A stretch of DNA of 64,000 bases from Podospora comata (Eukaryota > Ascomycota > Sordariomycetes > Sordariales > Podosporaceae): contig CP071493.1 of NCBI GenBank assembly GCA_017354895.1, positions 4,960,001 to 5,024,000 on the forward strand, given 5' to 3'. Shown here piece after piece: positions 1 to 11,817 of this stretch. A model generated the notes under the pieces. It saw nothing but the letters and a program-made list of their open reading frames with translations. It was not told the origin of the DNA and ran no database searches. How positions within the stretch are numbered: the stretch's first letter is position 1; each line of letters starts with the position of its first letter. Position numbers and translations under genes: made by a program.

Positions 1-485
1 TTTTTGGGGTCGAAGAGGAGGGAGGTGTGTATGTGGAATGTGGTTGACGGAATTGTCATGCTGACAGAGTGGGGCACACACATCTTTGCTTTGTAGGTGT
101 ATAGGACAGTGAGGGGAGCGGGAGTAGACATAAATGACCACGGAATTGCAAGGTGAAGGAAGGGAAAGGCGGAGGTGATCACTTATAGATAGATGTTGGG
201 ATGTCTTTAAATGAACCAATAAAAAAGGGGTTCCCTTGGGGCTGTCAGTGCAGCCGTTGGAGTTGCACCTGTGACAAGCAACAGAGTGGCCTTGTACACC
301 TTTGATGGCCAGCCTGGCCGCAAACACACCCACTCACCAGCACACAACACATATAAAGAAATTTTACAGCGCACACAAAACTGGAGCGGTGAGATGAGAG
401 ACGGAGGTGGTCAAGACCAATGCGGTAATTCCACGCATCATTATATTACAATTTTTGTAAATTCATTACACCATCTCACCCTCAC
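1..485. other. Window edge, no recognised gene
   Basis: No coding region with support is visible here. The right end of the stretch is the 3' flank of the small minus-strand gene that stops at 486. The left end is purine-rich and could belong to a gene outside the window. Confidence 0.4.
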
Positions 486-945
486 TCACTTCTGGTTCTT
501 CTTCCTGAGTGTGGCCTCGTCCTCTGCTTGCAGCTCGGCATCGATCTTGGCGCCTCGAGATGGCTCGTTACCGTGCATCTTGGCCTATCAAACATGATGT
601 TAGCCCATCTGATAAGATAATCGAGCATGATGACGGGAACATACAGGGAGTGTGGGGTCCTTCTTGAGTTGGGCTGTCTCTACAGAGTCTTCTGAGCCCT
701 CATCCTGTCGCTCAGCGGCAGCACGGTTGACAAGAGACCGGTTATCCTCTGGATAAAGTAGAGTTGTTAGTACTTTAGGATTTAGGAAACGACGATGCTG
801 GAGGATTCGTACTGGGATCATTGTTGTTGTGAGAGTGCTTGACGCCTTCGTGGAATCGGTCTGACCCAAGCTCAGAGGACTTGGCGTTTCTCTGGTCGCC
901 GGCCTCATAAACCTGGCTGTTCCCGACGTTGGAGTTTCCTGACAT
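486..945 (-). CDS. Small hydrophilic conserved-looking fungal protein, unknown function
   Basis: Three exons are predicted at 813-945, 645-748 and 486-584, giving 111 residues. Both introns (749-812, 64 nt; 585-644, 60 nt) have GT...AG ends and CTAAC branch sites, and both splices keep one frame open to the stop. The protein starts MSGNSNVGNSQVYEAGDQ. It has no signal peptide or membrane segment and is rich in Asn, Asp, Glu, Lys and Ser. The C-terminal half carries DPTLPAKMHGNEPSRGAKID followed by an acidic-basic helix ending LRKKNQK. I remember similar small proteins in other ascomycetes, but I cannot name a function or domain. It is transcribed away from the FMP46-like gene across a shared 757 bp upstream region. 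I am fairly sure it is a gene and have no functional call. Confidence 0.7.
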
Positions 946-1702
946 GATGAAATATTTGATTGCTTTGGTGTGAGAATAAGTAGTAAGAAGGACGGTTGTT
1001 TGGGTGAAGTTGGGTTGAACATGAGTTGAGGTTGCGTCAGCCCACAGAGCTGTCCCGTCCCTTGAATATATACATGATCACACAACAGGCCTTTGTAGAT
1101 CGTCAGTTACTCTTTAACGTCATGGCCTCAAACAAGCGCAGCAACGGCTTTCTTTGGACCCATCTACGGGCATGAGCTCACTGGATCTGCTGGAAAGGTT
1201 GGCGTGGTGAGCGCATACGTCATAGAAACCCACAAAAGAAGAGGAAACAGTAGGGCATAGCACAACACACTTCCCTACTATACATGATAGGCATACAGTG
1301 AGTGATCCCGATCATGAAAATGCCACAGAAATGCAGGCGATAGACAATGTGCCCAACTTGTTGCTATTATCAACTCGGAGAGAGCGCTTTTGTGCTGTGT
1401 ACAAGGAGGATATCCCAGATCGGAGCCGATGGTTTTAGGGGGCCGAGACAACGGAGATGCTAGCGGCTTGGCAAAGAATTGGAGCGGAACAAGGATGGAA
1501 GCTGCAGCATCGTGATCTCCGATTGGTTAGAGCTCCCTGCTTGAGGTAAGTGGCCCAAGCTCCCAAGACGCTCACGGTGTTTGCCTGCTGCGGACTTCCT
1601 TGCAGTCAACAACGACATCCAACCACAGTGCAAACAAAGCAACCAGACCAACATAAGCCCAGACACACCATTTTGAGCCTCAAAACATCAAGTGAAGACA
1701 AA
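946..1702. promoter_or_regulatory. Divergent upstream region (orphan / FMP46)
   Basis: This shared 5' region separates two divergently transcribed genes. An inverted CCAAT box (ATTGG) lies at 1522-1526, about 180 bp before the FMP46 start. Nothing else was recognised. Confidence 0.4.
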
Positions 1703-2206
1703 ATGGGTTTCTTCGTCAGTACATCCCCTAAACCCATCCTTAAACATGATCAATTATTGACTCATCCTCACTTACAGCGCAAGACCAAAGATATCATCAC
1801 CCTTTTCCACAAGGCTAGCTCGCCAGGCTCGAAACGAGTGGCTGCTTTGCTCAAGCAAGTCCAGGTCGAGGCAGCTGAAAAGGATCTGAGGCCTGAGTTT
1901 GATCTCGAGGTCACTGAGCAGCCTCCTACTCTCGATCAAGTCAAGACCATTCTCGACTATGTCGGCCAACCCGGCATTTCCTCGGTTATCAAGGGCGCCA
2001 CCAGTGAGAATGAGGCGCTTCAGAAGTTCAAGCAGAGCGCTGACAGCTTCCAAAAACCTTTGGTATGTCTCCCTTGTACTTATATCAATGGGGGGATGCT
2101 AATTTGTTGATCGATGAAGGTTGTCGACTGGGCCAATGGCAAGGCTCACGTAGGAGAAAACGAGTCTGAGATCCTGAAGATGCTCAACGCTCTCCCCAAG
2201 AAATAG
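1703..2206 (+). CDS. FMP46-type thioredoxin-fold mitochondrial protein (DUF1687)
   Basis: Three exons (1703-1714, 1778-2062, 2120-2206) encode 127 residues. The N-terminus MGFF-RKTKDIITLFHKASS and the C-terminus DWANGKAHVGENESEILKML match the fungal FMP46/DUF1687 family. That family is described as putative redox proteins with a thioredoxin-like fold in mitochondria. The central part has LDQVKTILDYVG followed by the helix that precedes KPLVVDW. The first coding exon is only 12 nt and its donor is GTCAGT, with a pyrimidine at +3. It was chosen because it restores the family's MGFF...RK start and leaves the frame open. The second intron (2063-2119) has a standard GTATGT donor. I infer the substrate and true activity are unknown. 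The family call is firm; the exact first exon is slightly less so. Confidence 0.85.
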
Positions 2207-3395
2207 AGTGGCATCTTGCCAAGCCCCTTTCTATCTCTCTTTTTGTTTTGATATCAAAAAATCATCTTCTCCCCTCCCTGTATGTTAGCGAAGGATACTG
2301 GTACTGTTGGGCATGTACGTGATGAATTAGTACTGTGTTCTCTTTAAGACCTCGTGTTGTTGTTCATCATATGCAAAGTTGATTTTTCATGTGACAGGTA
2401 GAGAGAGTATGGCCTCAGCACAGTGTATTGAGGAGGAAAAGTTAAATTTCTATTGTAAAGGCACCACCAAAGGTCGACAATGGAGTGCGGAAGAAGTGAA
2501 TAGGGGTGCTTGGGTGAAGAGGTAGGCGGGGCAACGCTCCTGGGTTGCTTCTGGCAGAGTCCCTCATTCAAGTCGAGCTCACCAGCAAGAGTCGAGATTT
2601 CTACGACAGGATTTGGTATTGCCTGCATCACCTGAGAGACAATTCACTTTCTCAAGAAAAGCAGGGCACACGTCTGACTATTTTTGCTTGCTACGACCTT
2701 TTCACTCAACAACCAACACTTCCCCTACGGCGACCTCTTCTTCCACGCAACCTTTTTGCCCGCACAATCCTTTCCATACAACCTTCTTCCACACAACCTT
2801 TTTCCACATAACCTTCTCACAGATAACCTTTTTTCATTGTCCATCCCGCAGCCTTTTCTTCTCTCATCACCTTCCGCACCACATTCTATACTTTCACGGT
2901 TTGGTTTATTGTTTCCCGCCTTTTGGCTTTTGCCCATTCTCGATCTTGCTTGCGAGATTTGCCCCAAAAAGTCGATCTTCGTGAAGTTTTGGCAGTCTTT
3001 GCAGACTTCTCCAGACTACCTGCTTGGCCATTACAAGTTCTACACGACCACAAGTAACCACTCTTCGACTATTTCCTCTTCTCGCCAGCGGCCAGGGAAG
3101 ATTTCATTCATCTTGAAGTTTCTGGGACTTTTGCTTCACATTCTACGAGGCCGAGCTTCGACTCCTGAAAACCAATTTTGGTCGCCATTTTCGCTGAGCA
3201 ACATCACAAACAAGAAATAGCCGTCGCGACTTCAGTTGCTTCCAAGTACACCGAAATACCGAACAGCAGAGCTACGATACTCTCTTCCCCTTCATCGGAA
3301 TCAAGTCGCGACCGTGACATTTATCGCTCTCAAATCAGGCTTGATTCAGGGAACTAGGATCTATCTCAGGTCCGCGAAACTTTTAGTCTTGAAAC
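2207..3395. other. FMP46 3' flank and long leader/promoter of the RRM-like gene
   Basis: Several overlapping frames are open between 2545 and 3220, but their products are low-complexity and pyrimidine-driven, so I read this as non-coding. The stretch probably holds the promoter and a long 5' leader of the gene starting at 3396. It contains the pyrimidine-rich tandem repeat at 2743-2833. Confidence 0.4.
2743..2833. repeat. Degenerate 14-15 bp tandem repeat, pyrimidine-rich
   Basis: About six imperfect copies of a unit close to CACACAACCTTTTTC follow one another. Variable positions lie in the first four bases and in the run of T. The repeat lies about 560-650 bp before the start codon of the RRM-like protein gene, within its likely leader or promoter. 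Confidence 0.6.
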
Positions 3396-6300
3396 ATGGC
3401 TACTCTCCCAAAGGGCAGAATGGTTAGCTTTCAGATCTCGAGCAACGATAGGCAGACCCCCTCTGTCGTTGCCATGGCTTCTAATGGCACCCCGCTTCCC
3501 ACTCCTCTCATGAGTTACTATTTCAAGATGCCTCGCAACTCCCCCTGTGTTATCTCGGTCAACAAAACAGGGAAGGCCCCGCGTTTCTACAGCGACCCTC
3601 TGTCTATTCCCAAGCGCGATATCGAGTCTTGGAATCAAGCCAAAATTGAGAAGGAGGCACGCACGATCCGGGCTCAGCACCCTGCTCTGGCAGACAGCGT
3701 CATTCGCCCAACCTCTTGGGAGGATCTGTACAGGTACTATGACGCTCATGACCTTTGGCTTCAAGGTGCTTGGAACCTCTGGTGTGTCATTGATGAACTC
3801 GGATACCAGAACGAGAAAATGGAGTGCTACCGCCAACAGATGCGGGCGATGCAGAACCTGGGTCATCGTTTTCCCCTGCAACCCTACGAGCTCTCCATGA
3901 TTGGCGATTTTGTTGAAGGTTGGATCTCATACGCCGAGAACCGGCTCATGCTCATCGAGTGGGATGGTTCATACGACATTCTGCAACTATTCTCACCGAC
4001 GGACTGGAAAGAAGGCGGGATCGAAGGCTTAAACCAAACCCAGGCAGCCTTTCTGAGTGATGTGCTCACTTACTGGCATGAACACTGGCGTGAGCGATAT
4101 GAGAACCCCGCCGCATTCTTTCCTCCCGATCAATGGCATCACCTTGGCGGGAAGTACGCGAAGGAGGATTCTCTTACAGAGCCCCGAAAACAATTTGGTA
4201 CGTTATTATTATTTTACTGGATTGTCCATGCTAATGTGTTATCCAGTCACACCTTACGACAAGCCACTTGCTGCACCCAGTGACACTTTGCAGCATCCCC
4301 TCCCAACGGTACTGTCTACGACTCAGCCCAGCATCAAGCAGGAGGATTACATGCCTGTTCACAACAAGACGACTGGTGCTTACTCTCAGCCCGTAGCGTT
4401 CTCTAAGCCTGTTCTGAGCTTCAAGCCTGCGCCAGCTTCCCCCTCTGTGCCCGCTCCTCCCTCTGTGCCCGCTCCTCCCTCTGTGCCAGCCTACCACTCT
4501 TTGCCAAAGGGCTACCCGATTGTTGTCAATGGCACCATGCCGGCGCCTCACAGCATTGTTGTTGAGAACCACGCTACATCGGAGGAAGCAAAGCCCGACA
4601 ATGCTACCAAGCCAGCTGGGGATGGGGATGCCATCACAGTTGGCACCGAGGCCTCGGGCCCATCACGTATTCCTGAGCGTTCCCTAGAGGAAACTGTCGA
4701 CAGACAAGAACAGCAATCAGCGACTGCAGACCCCAATATACCTCAGAGGGCCTACTCTTCCAGGAACAAGGGCAGGAAGAACTTTCCCAATCCTATCTCA
4801 ACAAGGCCAATCTCAGATTCGACCTATGCGAAGTGCTACAACCGGGATAAGTCTCCTGGTATTTATTCAGGGAAAATGTCGGCGGGTCATTTTGTAGCTT
4901 GCCCTTGCGGCCGCTGCAGCACACTGTCACGCACTGCTCTGGTCAAACAGATTGATCACTTTCCAGGAATGACCCAATGCGAGAAGGTTTCTCGCTTTCA
5001 GGAATACTTTTCCCGTTATGGCGTGATTCAGCAGTGCGACATCAAAACTACTGCCAAAACAGGTAGTTGCTACGCTCTCATCCGGTATGTTAACGTTCAT
5101 CTGGCTCTGGAACCTACTGTACTATCAGATACTGACACTCTCGTAGATATTCCCTTGAGAGCAGCGCTGTTGCGGCTGTGGCCTCTGCAGATGGGTTGCC
5201 TCTCTCCCCACTGAGCTCAAGTATGCGTCTCGAGCATCCCTGGTACTCAAAATACTGGGCTCCGAGGCCATATACCAGAACTCCCCCAAAGGCTACACGT
5301 GAGACTCCACGCGTAACTCCTCCGTCCAGGCGACGCTCTCCCCCCGATCAGAACTTCTTGAACAGAGGCACCGCGCAACAGCAGCATGGTGGCACATCGT
5401 CACTCGGCTCTCCTTCTGGGAGAAAGAAGGTGGGACAACCAAGTATTTCCCCAGAATACATGCGTGGACCTCCTCCGGGATTTCCTCCTATCTCCCAGCC
5501 TCAAGCTGGCCTGCAACCATCGCCTCCTCGCATGCAGCCGCATTCCGTTGGAGCTACCGAGTATAACCTGGACTATCACGGTCCTGCCCACCGGCAGCCC
5601 TGTGTTCCTTTTCACCACCAGATGGCCGAAATCCCTGAGAAGCCTCAGAATCACGGCAACCTCCCCCCAGCTCATCACTTCAACCAAAGTTTTCAACAAC
5701 ACGGTCCACCGCAGTGGCACCATGGACCATCTCATTGGCAACATGCCCACCCTCTTCCACCTCCTCCGCCCCCGCATCTGCCGCCGTTTTCAGGTCCTGC
5801 TAACTTCGTCGGTCCAATACCACAACCGCCGTATCAAGCACCACCTGTGTTCTACAATCAGGGAGGTCCTCACGGAAATGCACAATGTCCGGTGGATCCC
5901 CAGATGCGGAGCCCTCAGGCACGAACTAGACAGTCTCCCGAGCAAGACATGGTCAGGTCACAACCATTGTCACACTCAAGCTCATCGAGCAGCGCGCACA
6001 CCACCCATGCTATATCACAAGTTTGGGTTGTAGTTGACAAGGCTGCTGCAGCGGAGCACACCAACAAGGGGAGGCCCGTGAAAGCTGGCACTTCTCCGGA
6101 TGAGCCATCCACCCCTATTGATACTGTTTCAACACAGGAAGATGAGCGCGTTGCTGGCACACTGGAAAAGCCTGTCCAAGAAGGGGAGAGCTCGGACCAG
6201 GGAGGCACGGTGGTACGGCATGCGCAGTTCTCCATCCATGATGTGCGCTTCAGCCAGGATATGTCCGGCACAGTGAGGATCCGCCCAAATAGGCGGAATC

Positions 6301-7529
6301 AACACCAGGCCCTTCCCGCAGAGTGGTTGGCTGTGGATAGTCGAAGTGCAACTCCGGCCGAGCAGCGGCAACCTTCAGGATTCAAGAAGGGTAAAAACAA
6401 GAGGAAGCCCGGTGCCCGCCCAAGTTCGCGACCATCGACACCTGTCGACTTTTCCTCGAGCCAGGCTGAGAGCTCCAAGGCTCAAGCTTCGGCTTCGACT
6501 GAGCGACCCGAATCAGTCACGGAAAATGCTGCACTTAAGGTCCCAGAGCCCAAAGGATACCGCGCAGATGCAGGTGGATCGCTCAAGCTGTCATGGAACC
6601 CCAGGGGCCCAGCTATCCGTGTCAACCACCTAGCCGACCAGATGTTACCTCCACCTATGAGAACTGGATCACCTCAAGAGGGACCCTCCACGGGCCCTGT
6701 CCTCAAGGGCAACAACTCGAAACAGGCTCGATTTCAGCGGTTCGACTCCCTAAGCAGCATCCCTGACTGCCCGGTCCTCCCACGGGCGTGCGACTTATTC
6801 CCCAACTACCCCGATCTATCAACGTCTCCGCCCAAGATTGTGATGACACCGGCCGAGACAACCCCAAACGAGGAGATGGCTTCCCATCCGACTATCAACG
6901 GGTTGCTCAATGGTCCAAACCGCGGGATCTCAGATTCATCCCTTGCCCAAAGTTTCTACACCGCAAAGAGCACGTTCTCTTCTAGAGAGAACAGTCCTCC
7001 CGAAGCAGCCAAGGACGAGCTGTTTGTCTCACCCCCAGAGACTCCAACCAAGACCAGCCAACCATTCTCGCGCACATTGCCTGCCCACCCAAGTCCGAAG
7101 CTCACAGCAGCTGCTCCCGTCCTGGAGGTACCTGTGGAAACCCCAAAGCTGGATAAGGGCAAGAGCACAGCACCCCTCCAGCCCGAGACCTCTGTATCCA
7201 ACTTGGAGACCTCAGAGCCCATCGACTCCAAACCAGAGGCCCCCAAGCCAAAGTCCAGCAGCAAGAACAAGCACAAAAAAAAGAACAAGACCAGAGCCGA
7301 CACTGAAGCCGGACCTTCTTCTTCTCAGCCACAAGAGCAGCAGCAGCAGTTGCCGACCCCAGTTGGTTCAAAGCCCAACTCCCGCTCCGCCACCCCCGCC
7401 GGCGACGCCAACGTCAGGAACCAAAAGAAGAGACAGGCGCACGCGAAGAGCAAAGCAGAGAGGAAGCGCTCTGCTGCTGCTGCTTCTGCTAATAAAGGGG
7501 GGCCTTCTTCTTCTGGGGCTGATGCTTGA
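3396..7529 (+). CDS. Large proline-rich protein with an RRM-like domain, 1340 aa
   Basis: Exons 3396-4197, 4247-5084 and 5147-7529 give 1340 residues. Introns at 4198-4246 and 5085-5146 have GTACGT and GTATGT donors. Residues 1-270 are a well-folded-looking Trp/Tyr-rich region (SWEDLYRYYDAHDLWLQGAW, then FVEGWISYAENRL) that I do not recognise. Residues about 495-570 look like an RNA recognition motif: FQEYFSRYGVIQQCDI, then GSCYALIRYSLESSAVAAV. This motif is completed across the second intron, which supports the splice. A PSVPAP triplet repeat lies near 4441-4490. The rest is disordered, rich in Pro, Gln and Ser, with several PP-rich blocks, and it ends in a Lys/Arg-rich tail (KKRQAHAKSKAERKRSAAAA). 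I infer an RNA-binding or scaffold protein. No pathway can be assigned from sequence alone. Confidence 0.8.
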
Positions 7530-8595
7530 TAGACTCGTGATATGTGGGGGGGATGTCATGGACTCGACAATATATCAGACATATTGCAATGGTGGTGTAA
7601 ACATCCGACAAAAGAAAACAGTTTACAGTCAAACTTCCCTTTCGTCGCTTTTTCTTTTCGTCTCACCCTCGGTTTTTCTTTTTCTTTTCGGTCTTCTAGC
7701 CATTAGCAATCTTGCCTTTTTTTTCTCTCACAAAAGAAAGCCCGACGCGGCGCTAGGTTTTTCTTTTTAACCCTGGGAGGAGGAATTTGGCTACCGCCCC
7801 ATCGCTGGCTAATCGGACTTGGGGGCAGCAGGATAGCATGGCTGGCGTTTTTGGTTTGGTCTTGGGGGTTGGTGCTGGGTCTGGTATGGGATTTTCTTTT
7901 TTTGCAGGACATCAAGGCGTAAAAGAACAAGGGAAGAGACAGCAAAAAAAAAAAAAGAGATGGAGATACCCCAGAGGTTCTTACTTTGCGGATGGGATTT
8001 GGCGGATGGGGAATAGATAAGGTATCATGGGAGTTTGCACAGGAAGGGGTGGAGGGCACAACGTCAGACTGTGAATTCTCGCGTGGTGTACAATACATTA
8101 TTTATGCTTTTGACTTTGTTCTTTACTTCGCGTACTGTCGCTGCTTTGCATGATTTGCGTGGACTCGAGTAGATGGATGGGTTGGGTTTTCAAATGGGAA
8201 AAGGGGGCTTTCGTTACCATGGCGACGTTGATCTTTACAATAGGACGTGGACAACTCAAATCGAGACTCCAAAAATTCGATTCACCTCCAAGAAAGGTAG
8301 GTCCTAGAAAAGCTTCACATATGTAGGTAGGCTTCAGGCATGCTAAATCATACACAGCACGGGTTTGATCACCACCATTCACTCCTAACAACCCATCCTG
8401 TCCATCATGCCATTATTCTTGGTCTGAATTACACATCATTTTCTCGCCCATATGCTCAGCATCCATTAACCCTTATGCCATACCCAATGTCAAGTCCCTC
8501 TTAACAAGACAAGAATAGAATTTGCTCTTCAGCGGATCCCTCCTAACTACCATTCAATGTTGCAAAGCAAACCCGTGCTACTGCATTATCCCCAT
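7530..8595. other. Convergent 3' flanks of RRM-like gene and CHS4
   Basis: The two genes end facing each other. A strongly T/C-rich tract runs over about 7630-7740. No additional gene is supported. Confidence 0.5.
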
Positions 8596-11500
8596 CTACA
8601 TCACCAAGCACTCCCCCTCCTGCTGCTTCCCAACCTTACTTCTCGATATCCTCTCTCTCGCCCTCGGTTGACTATTCTTGCCTGACCTCTTCAGATCCTC
8701 CAACCGTTGCCTCGCCTTGGGGAAATCCTGAGCTGTTCTCATTGTTAGCACACCGTCGGTTTAGTTCCAAGAGATCGGAGAGCTTACCAGCAGCCCTCCA
8801 GTACCATCTTTTCGCATCCTCCATATTGGCCTGAACACCGATCCCCACCTCGGTGAAGTACCCCATCGCATACTCTGCCTTGGCCAGCCCCGCCATCGCC
8901 GCCTTCCTCGCCCACAGGTACGCCTCAGTATCGCTCTGCTGCAGCACCCCCTCGCTTCCAGTAAGATACCATCCCGACAAGCACAGTTCGCTCTGGTGCT
9001 CCTCCTGCATCGCCGCACGCGAATACCACATTATCGACATCCGCGGATCAATCGGGCACCCCAACAACCCATACTCGTAACAGCACCCCAGTCTAAACTG
9101 ACTGAACTTGTAACCCAGCTCTGCCGCTTGTTTGAACAGCTGGAAAGCATATGCCTCATCCCGAATAATCACATCATTGGGCTCCGCGCTCTCATAAAGC
9201 AGCGCCAGTTCGTGAAGTGCATGCGGGTTCTCGGCGTCGGCTCTCTCAGCAGCGCGCTTAAGCCAGCTGATTGCCTCGCGAGGATTGCGCGGTTGACCAA
9301 GCAGTCCCTTGAGCAGGATCATGCCGACCTTGTACATGGCTGGGGTGTCACCCAGAGTAGCTGCACGCTTGTACCACTGGAAGGCCTTGACTGGGTCCTT
9401 GCGGGTGCCACCTCCTTCGTCGTTGCCAATTTCGCAGCACACGGCCGTGCGGTAGGCTGCTGCTGCATGGCCGAGTTTGGCTGCTGACTGGTAGAGCGAG
9501 AAAGCGTGAGCATTATCCGGCTCGCTGCCAAACAGACCACGGCCAAGACAGTCGGCCAAGAAAAACATCGCTTCGGGGTTGTTGGCTTTCTCGAGTTTGC
9601 GAAGAATCTTGTTGGCATCAACTAGGAATCTTTCGCGTGATCGGGCGCGAGCCTTGGGGTCTGGGAGGTTGGGGACAAGCACGTCCGACGCTTCCACCAG
9701 ACGTTTGGCGAGACGAAGAGCCGATGCTTGATCGTTTGCATCGTTCTTGATCACTGCTCGAAGGTGTTCAAGTTCTTGTACTGTCACGGGCTCCTCCACG
9801 GGCTTTGCTGGAGGTGGATTACCAGCTGGCTGAGCAGGTGTTTGGTTACCGCCAAACTGACCCTGAGGTTGCTGGGTAGAATAACCTCCTGCAGGCGGTG
9901 TGGGCGTGTTGCCTCCATATGGTGGTATACCGTTGTTGTTGTTTACCCCACTATAATTCCTTACCGGTGGAGGACGGTCACTCAAATTCACCATAGATCC
10001 AGCCATATGCCCAGGACGGACGGGTGCAGGATGCGAAGGTAGACTGTCACTACTGTTGCCAGTTTGTGTAAGAGGCGACTGTCCTGGCCTGTATGGAGTT
10101 GGACCAGGTGGTAGGTGGCCAGGCCCAGGTGATTCGGTTTGTGATGGACCAGGACCTCGTGAGAAGTTCGGGGGCCCATCGAACGAGCCTTGTTGATGTG
10201 GGCCTAGCTGCTGCGGTGGTTGTCTTTGTGTAGGGAGAGGAGGGATATCGCCCGCCATTTCGAACACAGCAGTTTGCGAGTTACGCAGATCAGGTTGAGA
10301 TTTGGCTCTGCTAACCTCAGGCTGTCGACCCGGCCCGTTTCGAGGCTGCTCTGGTAGTCCATGCTGCATGTGCTGATCGAACGAGTTCCTTGGCGGTTGT
10401 TGGCGTATGGATTCAAAGTCTGGGAGTTCTGATCGAGCCGATGCTGATGGTGGGTTCTGAGCCGGATACTCTTCGTTGGTGCCATAATAATCGTAAAAGT
10501 CATCGACAGACGCAGGACGGTCCTGACCCTGACCCTGACCCTGACCTGGACCTGGGCCTCCATAACCCGAATCGGGAGGATTCCTGTACTGAGCATCTTG
10601 GAAATTGTTCTGAGGTAAAGGAGGGGCGTCGACGGGAGGATAACCTCGTGGTGCGCGCATGCTTTGCGCAGTGCTCGGTCTCTGTGGCATACCACCCCCA
10701 CGTCCACCGGGTCCAATCGGCCCGTTATAAGGAGCACTATCACGCCGTGGAGGAGGTCCTGGATGGCGCATATCCATTGGTTCTCTTGCTGGCATTGTCA
10801 TGCTGCGTCCTGGAGGCCCAAAGTTTTCGTCTCCGTATCCACCGGGCTGCTGTCCATAACCAGGTCCAAGAGGCCCGGGGGGTCCAGGAGGAGGTCCACG
10901 CCGTTGATCGGGATACTCCTGACCACGATGTGGTTGCGGGGGTCCTCGAGGGGGACTCATAGGTCCTCCATACCCATTGGGGGGGCGCATCGGTCCAGGT
11001 CCTCGTTGTGGACCGGGACCACTTGGACCCTGTGATCCTGCTCTTGATCCTCCAGACAGATTGACGCCCTCCATTTGAGCCATAATTTCCTGTTCCTGAG
11101 CGAGATCTGATTTCGCGTGAGCTCCTGGGAATGCGGGAAAGGGTCCGTTGCTTCCTCCTGGATTCATTGGTGGTCCCCGGTTTGCTTGAGCCTTGTTAGC
11201 AAGTGCCAAATCCAGCACATTGGTTAACACTTGATCCTCAACTTACCAGTTGGGTCTGAATTGGGACCCCTTTCAAGCGGGCCAGGACGTCCTTGAGGGG
11301 GATAACCTCTCCCAGGGCCTCCCGGTCCAGGACCATATCCACCTCCACGAGGAGGATAGGGGCCTCCTCTGCCGCCGCCTGGGGCAGGTCTCATAGGTCC
11401 GCCTCTTCCGCCTCGCATTGGTGGTCCGCCCCTTCCATAACCATTAGGTCCGTTAGGACCCGGGGATCCATTCGGTCCTGGGTCGTAATAATCTTGCTGC

Positions 11501-11817
11501 GGGTAGCCTTGGTTCGGTGGAGGTCTTCCTCGTCCGTAATTATCGTTGTATTGACTATCATAGCCCTGGTCATAACCGTTTCCGTTCCCATAGTCGTCGT
11601 AGCCATAGTCATAGCCCTCTTGATACTGATCATACTGCTGTTGTTGCTGAGGAGGCGGCCCATTGTACTGCTGCTGCTGTGGTGGAGGAGGCCCATTGTA
11701 CTGCTGTGGTCCTCCAGGCCCGGGCGGATATTGTCTTTGCGGCGGCGGTCGTTGCTGCCCAGGTCCTCCACCATACCCTCCTCCAGGTCCTCCTCCATAC
11801 TGGCCGTTATAGGCCAT
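8596..11817 (-). CDS. CHS4: Chitin synthase activator, Sel1 repeats, CaaX end (CHS4/SKT5 family)
   Basis: Exons 11247-11817, 8788-11184 and 8596-8732 encode 1034 residues. Residues 1-650 are disordered and Gly/Pro/Gln/Tyr-rich, including GQGQGQGQ from CCTGAC-type hexamers near 10520. After VQELEHLRAVIKN, Sel1-like repeats run over roughly 726-990, for example AFSLYQSAAKLGHAAAAYR and AFQLFKQAAELGYKFSQFR. The last exon reads DFPKARQRLEDLKRSG and ends CLVM, a CaaX prenylation motif as in yeast Chs4/Skt5. In yeast this family recruits and activates chitin synthase III at the membrane. The last intron has two candidate acceptors 5 nt apart; only the upstream one gives the CaaX end. Reading through that intron instead gives an unrelated tail ending VRQE. 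The start MAYNGQYGG follows the family pattern. The family call is firm. Confidence 0.93.

Noticed and set aside
2545-3220. Overlapping open frames before the RRM-like gene
   Set aside because: Their products are low-complexity Phe/His/Pro strings from a pyrimidine-rich repeat. The region fits a leader or promoter.
8672-8787. Reading straight through the last intron of CHS4
   Set aside because: This gives a non-conserved tail and loses DFPKARQRLEDLK and the CaaX box, which the spliced form restores.
10518-10556. CCTGAC hexamer run as a telomere-like or mobile repeat
   Set aside because: It lies in frame within CHS4 and simply encodes alternating Gly and Gln in a disordered stretch.
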